The position numbers and the translations under genes are program-made. 64,000 nucleotides of DNA from Amphimedon queenslandica. Its lineage: Eukaryota > Porifera > Demospongiae > Haplosclerida > Niphatidae. This document shows, piece by piece, positions 11,337 to 25,400 of this stretch. The notes under the pieces were generated by a model. The model saw nothing but the letters and a program-made list of their open reading frames with translations. It had not been told where the DNA came from and ran no database searches. The stretch is from contig NW_003546275.1 of assembly GCF_000090795.2 (NCBI RefSeq), positions 114,787 through 178,786 of the forward strand, given 5' to 3'. The stretch's first letter is position 1, and each line of letters begins with the position of its first letter.

Positions 11337-12056
11337 ATGAACCAGTTGGTGGCTACTCCTAAATTCGACATGACCTCATCCGCCTTTTTGACCCCACCAT
11401 CCTCACTCAGTAAAGATGAGCAACCACTACTCGACCGTATCAACTCACGAGGTCTCCCTCGCTCTCATCTACCTTCTCCTCCTCTCCTGCGCTTCTCCCT
11501 ACTGACTCCAGGAAAGGAAGAGGGTGAACGCAAGGTGGACTTCATTTCTTCTCTTTATCCTCCTTTTGCTCACATTGCTTATCAAGTCTTCTCTCATCTC
11601 TCTCCCTCTGACCTCATCTCTTGTGCCTCTGTCTCAAAAAAATGGAGAGAGGTAATATTATCAAAGCCTTCGTTCATCCACTCCATCAAATCCTACCAGA
11701 GACAAATGAAGTCAAACCAAGAAAACCTTATAAGACCTTTTCGTGAACTCAGCAATTGCTTCGAAGACTCCATAGCTAGAGAACCTCTAACACAAAGACG
11801 CATCAATCAAGTTTCTTCTCTTTATATTTCTTCCTCCTCTATATCTTATAGAAATTGTCCCCAGTGTAGCTCTCCCCGTGCGAAGAGGCTGCCTCCAAGC
11901 AAGATGGCTCACTGTGACTGTTGCAATTTCAGCTTCTGCTGCGACTGTTTAAAGAAAGCGCATGGGACGGTTTCGTGTCAGTCAACAAGTCCCACTAGGA
12001 AATCTTCTCTTGTTGCTGGTGGAAAGCCGAGCAGGAAAAGACTAAAGAGACTATGA
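11337..12056 (+). CDS. FBXO5: Emi1/Emi2-like F-box protein with zinc-binding region and RL tail
   Basis: Probable inhibitor of the anaphase-promoting complex. Intronless, 239 residues, against about 450 in human FBXO5. Residues about 78-105 look like an F-box (FSHLSPSDLISCASVSKKWRE). Residues about 172-215 form a Cys-rich zinc-binding region: CPQC, CDCC, FCCDC, then H and C, with the spacing seen in Emi1 between its FxFC..C block and HG...C. The protein ends in KRLKRL; the C-terminal Leu-Arg (RL) tail of Emi1/Emi2 is known to dock on the APC/C. Several RxxL motifs (RSHL, RFSL) could act as D-boxes. The N-terminal part has S/T-P sites. It could be either the Emi1 or the Emi2 type; with so short an N-terminus I cannot choose, and the symbol is used for the family. 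Confidence 0.8.
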   Translation: MNQLVATPKFDMTSSAFLTPPSSLSKDEQPLLDRINSRGLPRSHLPSPPLLRFSLLTPGKEEGERKVDFISSLYPPFAHIAYQVFSHLSPSDLISCASVSKKWREVILSKPSFIHSIKSYQRQMKSNQENLIRPFRELSNCFEDSIAREPLTQRRINQVSSLYISSSSISYRNCPQCSSPRAKRLPPSKMAHCDCCNFSFCCDCLKKAHGTVSCQSTSPTRKSSLVAGGKPSRKRLKRL

Positions 12057-12295
12057 AGCCTGCTGGCGGGCTTATTATGATTCATCATGTTATTTTTGTT
12101 TGTCATGTCTGTCAATCTTTGTATAATTAATAATAGTAATACATTATTCTTTGTCTTTGTCAAAACTCAAAAGTAAAAATACTATTCCCATCCCGCCAAA
12201 AATTAAAAGTAAATTGTAGCCACGCCCTTTAGTTGCAACCCACGCATTGTGATTAAGAAATGGTAGCTTGAAATTGTCTCCAGGGAAAAGGCAAT

Positions 12296-13936
12296 ATGGC
12301 GGTTGTATCCATTGGAATCAGTAGCAATGTCTCTTCACTCACTTCTGAAAAGAGGTATCCTGTGTCCACAACTATAGGTCAGCTAAAAGTGAGCCTAAAT
12401 GAATATTAATAGTAATTTAAAACATTAATTATTATTAATTATAAAGGCTAGATTGGAGCTCATTACAGGGGCTAGCTGCTCAACAGTGAAACTGGAGCTT
12501 CGTGACAGCGATAATAAATTCATTCGCTTCCTTGACAATGATCAAGCGACCTTGGAGGACTGTGGCATTGTTGATGGAATGATAGTACACGTAAGATTAG
12601 GACAGTTAATGTACATTAATATTGGTAAATAGTTTAAAATGAATGCTAAAATGTATCAGATTGCCAAATTATGTCGAAAATGAAATTAAAGAATTCTTCT
12701 TTTTTATAATTTTTCTGATACGCATACATGTTTTTATGTTGTGTAAAAAGTTTGAGTTGATTCCGAACAAAATTGGATTTTTTACAAATTTTAAAAGTTA
12801 CTTCAAAATCAGCCCAAAGTCCCTGTACTATAGTACAGGGATTTTGACAAAATTTCATCAAAAATGAAAATTAAAGAATCCTATATTTTTATGACATTTT
12901 CTGATGCATATACGTGTACTTACGTTGTGTAGAAAGTTTGAGCTGATTCCGATTAAAATTGGATTTTTTTACAAATTTTTAAAGTTACTCCAAAATCAGT
13001 CCAAAGTCCCTGTACTATAGTACAGGGATTTCGACAAAATTTCATCAAAAATGAAAATTAGAGAATCCTTCATTTTTATAATATTTTCTGATGTATATAC
13101 GTGTTCTTATGTTGTGTAGAAAGTTTAAGCTGATTCTGATTAAAATTGAATTTAAAAATTTTTAAAGGTTTCTTCAAATACAGTACACTACATACATGTA
13201 CATGTATATAGTAACATTAATAATTGTCTAGTGCAATGTACATGTATGCTTTTTAAAATGCATGTACACAGCCACAATCCACTTTATGTACTCAATATTT
13301 TTGACTTATTCTTTTTTAGGCAAATGATTCTAATCCTTCTCGAGAATTCACTGATGTTTCCAAGGTTGAAAAATATGAAATGTCTGAGGAGGAATATTCT
13401 AAAAGAGCAGGTACATGAATTGAACTGTGTGTCATTAGCTTTCATTTTTAATCAGACTCTGTGCGAGTTTTTAAAGAAAAGATGAAGCAAATGCAGCAAA
13501 ATCAAAGTGCACCAGAGGAGGGGGATGAAGAGGAGGAGAGAAAGAGAAAAGAAGAAGAAGAATTAGCTAAATCGATAAGTGTTGGTCAGCGGTGTCTCGT
13601 GACCGTCAAGAAAGACCTGCCTAAGCGAGGCACCGTCATGTTTGTAGGTACGTTAAATGGACCAATTAATGATTGCTATTATATTATTGATTAACAGGCA
13701 AGACTCATTTTAAAGATGGCTACTGGGTAGGCGTGAAATATGATGAACCTGTTGGAAAGAATGATGGAAGGTACTAATAAATAAAATTCTCACTTTTTTC
13801 TAGCCCATTCTTGTTTTTTAGCGTGGAGGGTAAGAGATACTTTGACTGTCCGATGAAGTACGGGTCTTTTGTAAAGCCAGGCACAGTTCAAGTTGGTGAC
13901 TACCCAGAGCTTTCTTTAAGTGATGACGAAATGTAA
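12296..13936 (+). CDS. TBCB: Tubulin-specific chaperone B (tubulin cofactor B)
   Basis: Works with TBCE in alpha-tubulin folding and dimer turnover. Five or more exons. The N-terminus is a ubiquitin-like fold ([29 protein letters not shown]). A linker has [20 protein letters not shown] and an acidic/basic coiled stretch. The C-terminus is a CAP-Gly domain: [46 protein letters not shown] and KYGSFVKP, with the canonical GKNDG. It ends LSLSDDEM. The start ATG lies in a TATGGCGG context, close to a YY1 site. AATAAA at 14074-14079. The second intron (about 12592-13319) is filled with the 186-bp palindromic repeat. Length is close to the human protein (244). Confidence 0.95.
12655..13175 (+). repeat. 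186-bp palindromic repeat array in TBCB intron
   Basis: About 2.7 tandem units. The intact 20-bp palindrome occurs at 12821 and again at 13008, a spacing of 187 bp. Orientation is as in the RBM25 array. The copies differ from one another at several positions, so this is an older array than the one near 51.5-52.3 kb. Confidence 0.85.
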
Positions 13937-14270
13937 CTAACTCTATGAAAAAGCATCACTTATTTCCTTTACTATATTATGCATAATCTATTGCTCATTT
14001 TAATTTTTGTTATTATTAGTAGGATGGCTGGTTATAGATTTAATGTTACATTTTACATGCAAAATTGCAAATGAATAAATAATTAATATTAATAATAATT
14101 AATATTAATAATAATTAATATTAATAATAATTAATAGTAATATTGAGCCACACCTCTCACGAGACTCATGAATAATAATTAGATACCAATTGTCTCATGC
14201 CCGAGCTCATGCCTCTGTCTAGCTAGCCTGCTCTGTAGTATACTCTATACTCTCCTAACGCTAGTTCTCT
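13937..14270. other. Intergenic region TBCB / MROH1
   Basis: 334 bp. It holds the TBCB poly(A) signal AATAAA at 14074 followed by a short tandem of AATTAATATTAATAAT (about 14082-14140). The rest is the presumed MROH1 promoter, without a clear motif. Confidence 0.55.
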
Positions 14271-14880
14271 ATGGCAAAGTCACAGATAGAAGGTTAGTGC
14301 ACACGCTAAAACTAGACCCCCTTGCGATTGGGAGCTTGGCTGTACAGAAGTGGGCGGGGCAGGAGTTCATGAGAGAGCAAGGACTCCATTATATTTTTTT
14401 CTTTTTAGGTATTTTGGAGTCATTAGTAGCAGCAGCTGCTGATAGAGAGGAAGATGCTGCCACGGCCATATTTAAATCCCTGCTTGATATCGGAAGGAAG
14501 AAACACACTCTAGTACTGGACACATGTCACCTTTACCTTGTCAAGCACTCAAAGGTTCATTAACTCACGTTTATTTAATACTGCAAAAATACTTGTCATG
14601 AGGACCGGGGTGGCTTGAAATGTGCACTATATTTATATTTTAAGTGTCTAATTTTTAAAAATGATAATAATAATAATAATAATGATATGTATATATATAT
14701 ATATAGTATGATTGTTTTTTTAATTCTAGCTATCCAGGAATCACAGGGTTATTCTGCTTAAACTGATGGAGAATATTTGTAAGAATCATATTGAAGATGT
14801 CTCAAATGAAACAGCAATGAAACTGATATCACTGGGATCGGCTGAAATGACACAATCAAGTGTGAGTTTATTATTATTGA

Positions 14881-14914
<34 letters not shown>

Positions 14915-15752
14915 TTCATCGTCTTTATTTTTTTGTGTCATATACTTTTAGGAATGAAAGTAAATGTAATTGCACAGTTACAAATTCATTATTATTGTTG
15001 TATTTTTATAGGATGTCGTACCAGAATGGCAGACGGCTGCATCAAACCTGTTGAGCACTCTTGGGCTCAAATATGCTAAAGAAGTCATGCAGGAATTACT
15101 TACTAAGTTTCAAACCGGGCAACTTCCTCATTTCTTTATTGTATCAACACTTGGTCAACTAGCAACCAGCAATGGTACATTTGTAGTACATCCTACACAA
15201 ATGTGAATGTACATTAACAATAGACAGCACACGAGTGTGTGTGTGTGTATGCTATGTACAATAACAATCCAATATGTACATATCAATGTGTTTTATTTAC
15301 CTTTTTTTCATGATGGTCGTAGTTGGTGAAGTTGTTCCATTATTAAAAGTCGTTATGGCTAGAATGCTACCAATGTTAGGTTTAGCAAAACTCGATAATA
15401 TGCAGTGGGTCTTCTCAAATGGTTAGTCTCTCTCTCATCCTCTTCCTTTACATGAAATTGTACGTGTCTCTTGTAGCATTTGCAAGGTTCTGCGAAGCTA
15501 TCATTGACTATGTAGCTGATGAGCAGAGGGCTGAGGCCTCGGGTATCAACTTCCAGCAGTTTGAAGGAGAGGTTTTCTCTGCTTATGATACCTTCTTTAA
15601 TGTATGGCTCTTATCCAAGGACGCTAGAGTAAGTCTCCATTGATTTTTATCGTAGTTCTTTGGATATGAAGATTTATATTTATGTACATTTGAATATGAA
15701 GTTATATTTGTCGTCATCTTTACTCTGATTAATCTAATGATCATCATCATCA

Positions 15753-15802
<50 letters not shown>

Positions 15803-18486
15803 GTTACTTATTATTATTTAGTTGCGGTTGGCAGTGGTTGAAGCTTTAGGTTATGCTGTTCACATCATTTCAGCTGAGGCCCTCAACGATCAGCTCCCTA
15901 AACTCGTCCCTGGAGTCGTACAACTCTACAAGAAACAATCTGAGCACTATTACATTACCCAAGTAACACCTACCCCCCTCCTCCCAGCTTTATATCAAGT
16001 TTATTGCTCTCTTTAGTGTCTCTGTATGATAATGGAGGCCAGTTGTAAGAAGGAGTGTGCTAATTTTACTGTCCTCCTTGATAATCTACTCAATCTCTTG
16101 CATCAACAGGTTCTTTATCATGTGACCTATATATGTGTGTACAATATATGTGTGTGTGTTTTTAGTGGTAGATCCTAGAGTGATAATAAGAGCTAGACTA
16201 TTGTTATTGATATTCTGTGGTATTTCTTACCATAGGCTTGTGCTCCTGTTGATTTTTCTAGTTCAATGGCAGTCAAAAATCATAACGAAGTACTGAGGTG
16301 CTTTACTGTAGCATGTAAGCTAATTTTGATGATGATGATGATTGTGATGATGATTGATGGTTGATTGATTCTCGCAGGTAAATTTCATCCCCAGAGAGTT
16401 GTCAGTTATTTATTGACGAAACTCGAAACTAATCAGGACAAGATAAAAGGCGGAACTCAAGAAGTATTTAAGCATCTAATGAACTCTTGTGGTATGTCCT
16501 CTCTCTCTCTCTCTCTCATTATAAGTCTTCATTTTATGTCAACCATTAGATAAAGAGCTTGATGATAAGAAGCCTCTTATTGTTTCTGGTATGAAAATAC
16601 TCCTTAATGAGCAAAGTCTAAAGGTATTATCCATGAGAGAGAGAGAGAGAGAGAGAGTACAGTCATTTACTGTATGTATTTATATATATAGATAAGGTCA
16701 ACATTTGGTCAAGTGATCATCACAATGGCTCTCCATCATTACCTTGAATTGGAAGGAGGCTTCTCTATGATAGAGTTTATTGTGAAACAGTGTGCCATTA
16801 ATCCTGATGACAAAGTCAGCTAGAGCATTAATAATACCTTCATGTGTACGTGTGTATGTGTTCTTGTATTTTTAGTTGTACGCCAAGCAGCCCCCTGGAG
16901 ATAATGTATCCCCAAAGACCCTAAAGAGCATGAGTGCTAATGTGCTTCAGATCATTACAACGACCATGCCTCATATGCACCCTGTAAGCCTTTCCCCTCC
17001 TTCTCTCGTTCATTATTAAACTCCCTCTCCTCCTTCTGTCACTAAGGTCTTGTGGCCTAATCTCTTGGAGTTTATTGGACCTGTACAGTACATTGAAGCC
17101 ACGCCCATCCTCTGCCGCTGCCTTGCAGCCATTGCAAGCAAGAAGAGAGAGAACCAGGATGATGATTACGATATTGATTTTGAAGACCTAGGTATCATTA
17201 ACTCCAGGCTGATATTCGTTTATTGTATATTATCGTTTGATTAGTTAACCTTCCCAAGCCAGCAAGGATAGTCTCATCTCTAATAGTGCTATTGGGTAAA
17301 CCCAGTGTAGCTGATAGAGGAGAACACATATTGAACTGTCTCCAATCAATGGGGCCCATACTACAAGAGGAACTGGTGGACCTATGGGATGTTGTAATAC
17401 CAAAACTACTTAATTATCTTAACGGTAAGTATATATATGTTATACAGTAATGGTGGAAACGTTAATATTCTCACTTATACATGTTTGTGCAATTATGTGC
17501 ATGTACATGTCTGTAATACATTTTTATTGGTAGTAAAGCCCAACATCCACTATGGCAACTTTGTTGAAAGCAACTTTGTGGTTACTTTGATGTATGTCAA
17601 CTTTGTTGCCAAAAGTAGAACAGTGTTCTACTTTTGGCAACAAAATTTCTGTTGATTTCAACAAAGTTGCCTAGTGGATGTTGGGCTTAAGGATTATGAG
17701 CTATTTTATTTTTTTAATTTTATATTTTATTTCTTAACTAACAGAGAATGCTGGTTGTGACACGTGGGATCAGAAGCACTGGGAGGACCTCATACTAAAG
17801 GTACAGTAATTAAAAATAAATAATTATAATTAAGTGTGTTTTATAGTTTCTGTCTAAATCACTGGATGAGTTAAGCAATGAAGACTGGTTGCTGGAGTTT
17901 GGTAACGCACTCGGAGACAAAGAGTACATACTGAGGACCTACGAACAGTTTCCTGAAGAAAAAGTATAAATGAAATCATCGCCGACTTTATTCCTCTTTT
18001 CTCCCCATCACGCAGGGTTTCCTGTACAAGTGCTTGGGTGTTGTTATGCGCAAGACGACTCACAAGCAGTTTGTTCATACCAATCTTGAAATGATGTTTG
18101 CTACGATAAGACACTCCAACCAGTCGGAGAGAGAAGTTAGTTAGTTACATGTACATGTACATGTATTCATGTGTTCCTGTGTACCTCATTCTCTTTACTT
18201 GTTCTTAGGGTTGCGCCATTAGCTCTGGGTTCGCTGCCTCCTCTCATCTTGATATTGTCGCAGAGAAACTCGAGAATGTCACCAAACAGGACATGGTGAA
18301 GAAGTCTAAAGGATTCTTTGGGTTTGGAAAGGTTAGAAATTGTTGTTATATTATTTTTATTTTTATTATTATTTGTTGTAGGATAAAACAGATGCTGATA
18401 TAGAAAGGATCAAAGCTACAGTCCTTCTCTGCTACGGCTATGTTTGCTTTCATTCTCCACCAAAGTTAGCAGCAATAATTAAATAA

Positions 18487-18527
<41 letters not shown>

Positions 18528-19378
18528 TTATTAATTTATTTATTTAGTCTTATTACGTCACGTGTTGAGGTCAGCATTCTTCGTGTCATCAATCCTCATT
18601 TTTCGAAAGTGAAGGTATCACCGACTCTGAGAAACTTGACCTCATTAATATTCATTGGTACTATCCCTAGGATACCATTGTGAAGCAGAACTTGATACGT
18701 ACAATTGATTTGATTGGCCGCTCGGTTCATCCTGACCATCTCAAGATACCGGATTTCATTTTTAATGGACGCTCTGACCTTATCAATCATTTACTGGTAA
18801 TTATAATAAACTAATAATAATGATAATAATATAATATTTTTCTACATCTAAAATAATAATAATAATAATTTTAAAAATTAATAATAATAATAATAATAAA
18901 TTTATAATAATGATATATGAGGATTAATTTTTCTCTCTCCTTTTTTAGAGCTACATTTCAGCTGAGCCTGGTACAATGCCTGTACTCACAGAAACTAAAT
19001 CACTTGCCATAAGAGCACTCACCACTTTAGTGTATCCTCTTATTATTGAAAATAATGATATTATTTGTAGTATAGTAATGTGTTATTATTATTATTATTA
19101 TTATTAATAAAAATATTATTATTAAAAGAAAAAACCCAGCAAAAAAACAAAATTATTATTATTATTATTATTACTATTATTATTATTATTATTATTATTA
19201 TTATCATCATTACTAGTATTATTGTATTGTTTTTCTTAGCACTTTTATTCTTACAGTAAGTTGGAGCCTTATCTGACAGATGCCGATCAGTATGATATAT
19301 TGAATGTATCGACTGATGCCATTTTGCCGTCTCCTCCTTTGTCACCTAATACTAAGAGAAAGGATATCACTATTGTGA

Positions 19379-19422
<44 letters not shown>

Positions 19423-22400
19423 TTTTATTAATTATTTTTGTACTTTTTAGACTCCTGAAGAGAGCAATGAGCTTACTAATAAAGCTATAGAGGACTTAAC
19501 TAAATTATTAATACAAATATCGAGCAGAAGATACGGGTCTGATAATTTGGAATCAATATTCAAAGTATGAGTTTTAGGATGAAAACCCATAAAACTGTAG
19601 TTTTGTGATGAAAAGCCAATCTTCAGGCAGCCATAGCTACATTAGAATCAATTCAAGCGTTCTACATATGGCATAAGAGTATCAATATGTATCATACATG
19701 ATGACAATAAAGAATTCTATCTTAGTGAAATAGTGAAAGATACCCTGTACTATGGTACAAGCTAGAACTTAATTTGGCTCAATTTTTATGCAAATTAAAA
19801 AAATCATTAAAAATCTAATTTTGATCGGAATCAACTCAAACTTGCTACACAACATAAGAACATGTATATACATCAGAAAAAATTATAAAAAGGAATTTTT
19901 CTTTACTTTTCATTTTTGGCAAAATTTGGCCCGAGACACTGTACTATAGTACAGGGACTTTGACCTGGTTTTTGAGTAACTTTAAAAATTCATTAAAAAT
20001 CCAATTTTGATTGGAATCAACTCAAACTTGCTACACAACATAAGAACATGTATATGCATCAGAAAAAATCATAAAAAGGAATTTTTCTCTACTTTTCATT
20101 TTTGGTGAAATTTGGCCCAAGACACTGTACTATAGTACAGGGACTTTGACCCTGTTTTTGAGTAACTTTAAAAATTCATTAAAAATTCAATTTTGATTGG
20201 AATCAACTCAAACTTGCTACACAACATAAGAACATGTATATGCATCAGAATGAATTATAAAAAGGAATTTTTCTCTACTTTTCATTTTTGGCGAAATTTG
20301 GCCAAAATCACTGTACCATATGTGCATGTAGTACATGATAATTGGCCAAATGTAGTAAAATTGATCAGAAACTTGAATAAATTTTTTTTGAAGATAAATT
20401 AGTATGGTAGCTGTTATAATATTATTTTGTTTTGTTAGCATTTGGATCCCTGGAGCAGATCCAGTGACAGCACAGAGAGACTCCGTGCAATGAACTGTAT
20501 TGTAAGACTGTTAGAGGATTATGAAACCAACACTAGAGAAAAAGAAGTAAGATATACGAAAAGAAAGAGAGAGAGAGAGAGAGAGAGTATGCACATGTAC
20601 ATAGTATACATGTACATGTAATTGTAAAATGAAATGAAAGAGTAAAGTGATCTTTTCTTTTAAAAAAATACTGTCATGTCATTTCACAAATTTGCATACC
20701 TATACCCAGGAAGCAAGATCCCTACCTCTTCAAGTTCACATCATCGGCAGACTGGTACCAAGGTGTCTTGATCCTGAACTAGCAATACGTCAATTGGCCA
20801 TTACTGCCATACAGACGACACTCAAAATAAGCTCCTGCATTCCAGGTACTAGCATTATTGATATTAGCATTAGCATGGATACATGTATTATGGGCATAAA
20901 TATTAATATAAAAATACTGCTATTTTTATATTTATTTATGAATACTGTTATTCTGTTATTTTTGTATCATAATAATGATAGTAAGAATGGAATAAAAGCG
21001 TTAAGATTGCGTTGATGAAAGCTGCGTTAACATATATTAAGAGCGTGTGAACGTGTGTGTGTGTGATTATAAGCTTTGATGATTTGATTAAAAATACAAT
21101 TAAAAACACTACTGACCCTTTCTTCCCTATTCAAGGGAAAGATGGTTTGTAATTGAACACAAATTGATTGTACCACTGACTTGTAATGGCATCCTTTGTA
21201 GGATCCCTGATAAAGGATCGTGGTCTAAATGATATTAATAATTTTAATAATAAAAGTAATTATCTTTCTTGTCCTCTTACAATGCTGTGAAAAATAGCCT
21301 CTGGCCCCATTATACACATTATTATTATTATTATATTTTTATAATTTCAGGTGAAGAGGACCAGTTGGTAAATGCTCTTTCTTTACTGAAGGAAAGAGCC
21401 GAGAATGATGAAGCAAGCAGTTTGTTCTCGCTTTGCACTGACCTCTCTAAAGTAAAGCTAATCTCTCCCTCCTTACTACACATTATCAATACCCATCCAT
21501 CCATTATTGTAGGTATTGTGTAAGAAACTCCACACTGAGTTCCTATGGCCAACGATGCAAGTACTGCTGGAGGGTCTTGTTGATTATCAGGGTCACAGCT
21601 CCAGTGGGGCCTGTGTTGTTCTTAACAACTTTGTCAAACAGAGAGGATCATCACTAGCTGAACAGGTATACTTTATAAGGAGGAGAGACAGAGAGAGAGA
21701 GAGGGTGGGGGGAGAGAGAGTGAGCCTTGTAACTATTATGACTTTAATGTACATGTATATGCACATATCTAGTATGGATAATATGTACTCAATCCTTCTC
21801 TCTCTTGTAGGTTCCTGATTTGATTGATGGTCTTCATCAGCAGCTGCCTCATGTGACTAATCCTCAGACAAGGACAGGGACACTCCGTTGCATGAGGACA
21901 CTGTGTCATCAATACCTCCAACCAGTCGTCACTCACCTGTTGAATAAACCGCTGCCATGGGACGTGTAAGGAAGAAGGGAGGGGGAGGAGAAGCACTTTG
22001 TATCATATCACAGATACATGTACTTTATGCCTATTATAAATGATTATATTTTATAATAGTTATGCTATAAGTGTTGTAGTTTTTATATCAGTACTACAAA
22101 CTTTAGTCATGTACATTTATAACAAATATTGTTGTTATTATTGTTGTTGTTGTTGTTGTTGTTTAGTGAGCTTGTTTCTCTCTGGCAAGTATTGACAGGT
22201 GACACTCAGCTGATGACTAATGTCATTAAACATTTGCTTGAGGTACTGGTCCTTACTTTGCCGTATCAAGAGAGATCCCGTACTTCAGCGACCAGCGGAG
22301 TAGCCAGTTATCAGAGAACAGAGACACCAATACCTAAAGCTGTGAGTGATTGCTTTTGTATTTTATTATTATTATTATTATTATTAATTTTTTAGGCTAC

Positions 22401-25400
22401 ACAGGCATTAGCTATACTGTTTGAAGGTGAGGAGTGTCGGGATGTCTCGAAGGAATTATTTTCAAAGATATTCTCCATTTTATTGCTACGCGTTGGAGTC
22501 AGTGCCTGCATCGAGGGAGACAAGAAGAACCCAACAGATCCTTCAGTGTAAGGAATACAGTGGATTACATGTGTCTGATGTGTTAGCATATAAAAATGTA
22601 TAAAGTTTTTAATATGAGGTAACATAAAAGATTTCTATCAGAAATGTGAAGCGTTTGGGGTGATTTATTTTAGAGATTCAGTATTTTTCAAGAGTTTTTT
22701 CAACACTATTAGTTTATTTGTGATACTTATTCTTACAGTATAGCCATATTGGCAATGAGGAAGTTGCTGGAGCACACAGAAAGTGAAGTAATGATAACAT
22801 TCCTGGACCAGCAGAGCGCTTGGTCTCTCTTAGAGAAGGAGGACACTTACCCTCACGGCTGTCTACACTTGGCAAGGTATAATGAAATTTAGAAGTTAGA
22901 CCAATTTTTTGAAATCATGTACTACATGCAAGTTTCCATTGTGGAGATAAAAATCAGGTCTATCTCTACATTGTATGCTAACCACAAGTTACATATAACA
23001 GCTGCAGTTAAATGTATAATAGGAAGATATTTATTGATCACATTGCCACCTGGGCCCAATGGCTCAGGTGGTAAGATTGTGCTCTAAGAAGCACAACGGG
23101 CAGCGGTTCGAGCCCACCTCTTTCCTTAGTCTTTTAATTTGAACCTCTAGTTCTATTCTTCCTTTGTCTCTCTTTTAATCATTCATTTGAGTGGGCGTAT
23201 GACCTGCAACTTTCTAATAATGATAAAAAACATTTTAAAAAGTATTCCCTTTTTGTTACATTTTATGATGAATACATAATTTGTTTTTTAACTCTTTGTT
23301 TGTATATAAAAGTCACTTTTCTTCCTAGAGCATTGTCGTCACAGTATCCTGAGCTTATATTGCCAATTGTTGAGGATTTGAGTTCTTCTCTCAGCAGCAT
23401 TTATGATCCTCAAAGAATCACTGTTGTTGCATTTTACTCTGAGGTAAACCCACTATTGATGATACATATATGCATGTACATGCATTTCATTTTTTTTGTT
23501 GTCTCTTTTTTCTCTAGTTGATCTCAACACTCAATGCTGAGACAATGTCACTGGCTGAGACTATTATGAATAATTTATTAGGAAGACAAGTTGATGCTAA
23601 CTACAATGTGAGGATGTACTGCATCAGGGGACTGGGCAACATGGCCGACATTAAAGGAACTGAAGTGAGAGGGAGGGAGAGAGGGAGGGAGAGGGGGAGG
23701 AAGCCAGAAAGTGTTGTCGATAATTGGTCTAAAGCACCCATAATAGGTGTGCTATGTTTATAGTACACACATAAACTCATCCTCTTTCATATGATATCCA
23801 ATGGAATGTAAACATAATAATTTAATTGAAACCACATTAAATATAATCACACACGCTCCTGCCTGCGGCTGTGGGCATCATTAAATTGTAATTTAATATT
23901 TAAAAAATTATTTAAGTTACTTATTCTGTACTGCATGTATCATAGTACATATTTATATGAGTATGTATTGTTATGATGGATTAGGTATCAAAGTTTTCAA
24001 CGACAGTATTGAGTGCAATGTTAGCCGGTATGGACGACAGGGAGGACCCATCAGAGCTCATTACGATGGAGGCAATGAACGGTCTCTCTCGTATATTTGA
24101 CAGGATTGACGAGGGACACGTTCGTCCTATTCTAATAAACATCGCACTAAGGATCAGGCCTTGCTTTGAAAAGGTAGCGGATATATTATGACAAAGTGTC
24201 CGTTTTATTTAAATTGTTATTTCTAGCCGACTGCTTCTGTCCGAGCAGCTGCTATTAATCTGTTTGGTACTCTTTCAAGGTTTGGTAATGGGCCCTCGGA
24301 GGGTCCCTTCCATGAACAGATACAAACTAATTTTGTTAGTTTGTTACTTCATCTAAACGAAGGAGACCCAACAGTTGTAATGGTAAGAGCCGATTGTATA
24401 GAATCCTGAAGTGTATTTTTGTATTTTGATAATGTTAATAATTTATTTTGGCGTTGGTTTTCTTTGTTGTCCAAGACTCAATGCTTCCTGGTCCTTTCAT
24501 GTCGGATTGTTTTGACTTTTTGTTAATACTTAATCTGTTTTTAGGGCCACACCTGTTACCCATTGTATTTTATGTGTATACGTGTGTGTGTGTGACTGTG
24601 TGTTTGAGGAAGTCCCAATCGTGTTATGATCAACTTGTCTTCCTCTTTCTCACTTTGTGTGTTTGTCAAAGCTAATGCACACACTCTCATTCATTGTGTG
24701 ACCGCTAGTGTCACGTACATTGTACTTATTGAATTTTTAAAACTAATGCCCTTTTTATTAAATTTTTTCTTTTCTTTTTTATTCTCTCTCTCTCTTATCT
24801 CCCCTCCCTCTCTCTCTCTGTAGGCCACTAAATCATCATTACAAAAGCTTGGCCCATTAATAAAGTCAGAAAAGATCAACAACATGTTCCAGAAGCATCT
24901 TAATCCGGAGGATTCCATATTGTATGCTGATTTCTTGAATGATCTCTGCAAACTGATAGTGAGTGTACTGTGAGGTGGTTATCTGTAAAAATTTGAATGA
25001 TTGCCCCTTTAAAATTAGAACAGTAATCCCTTTTAGAATTAGAAATTTATTTTTAAAAAGCAGAAACAATATTCTTCTTCTCATTTTAGGTTGTCGATTT
25101 CACTGAAAAGGTCAATTTCTACATAATGGCCTCTGTCCAGTTCTTCAAGTCGATGTGGCCTGAAGTACGTGGGAATGCTGCATTGTTTGTAGGTATGTGT
25201 GTGTATAGGTAACAGAATAGAGTTCCCACCATCTTGTATTTGAATTGTGCAGGGTATATGATGGGGAATTTACCAAAGGAAAAGATTGGTATTGTGTCTA
25301 AGGAGCACGTTTGTGAAGGTTGGTCTCAATAAGGCTGTTATGATTGAGCTACTAATATTGTAATCCTTTTAGTGGAGTCATAATTGTAGCATTGTGGATA

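Noticed and set aside
12643-12867. Short frames on both strands in the TBCB intron, and similar ones at 20193-20441 and 39241-39426
   Set aside because: They arise from the 186-bp repeat and recur wherever it lies; no coding features.
23052-23124. Functional tRNA gene
   Set aside because: A and B boxes are good, but the T-stem has mismatches and the acceptor stem does not close; SINE is a better reading.
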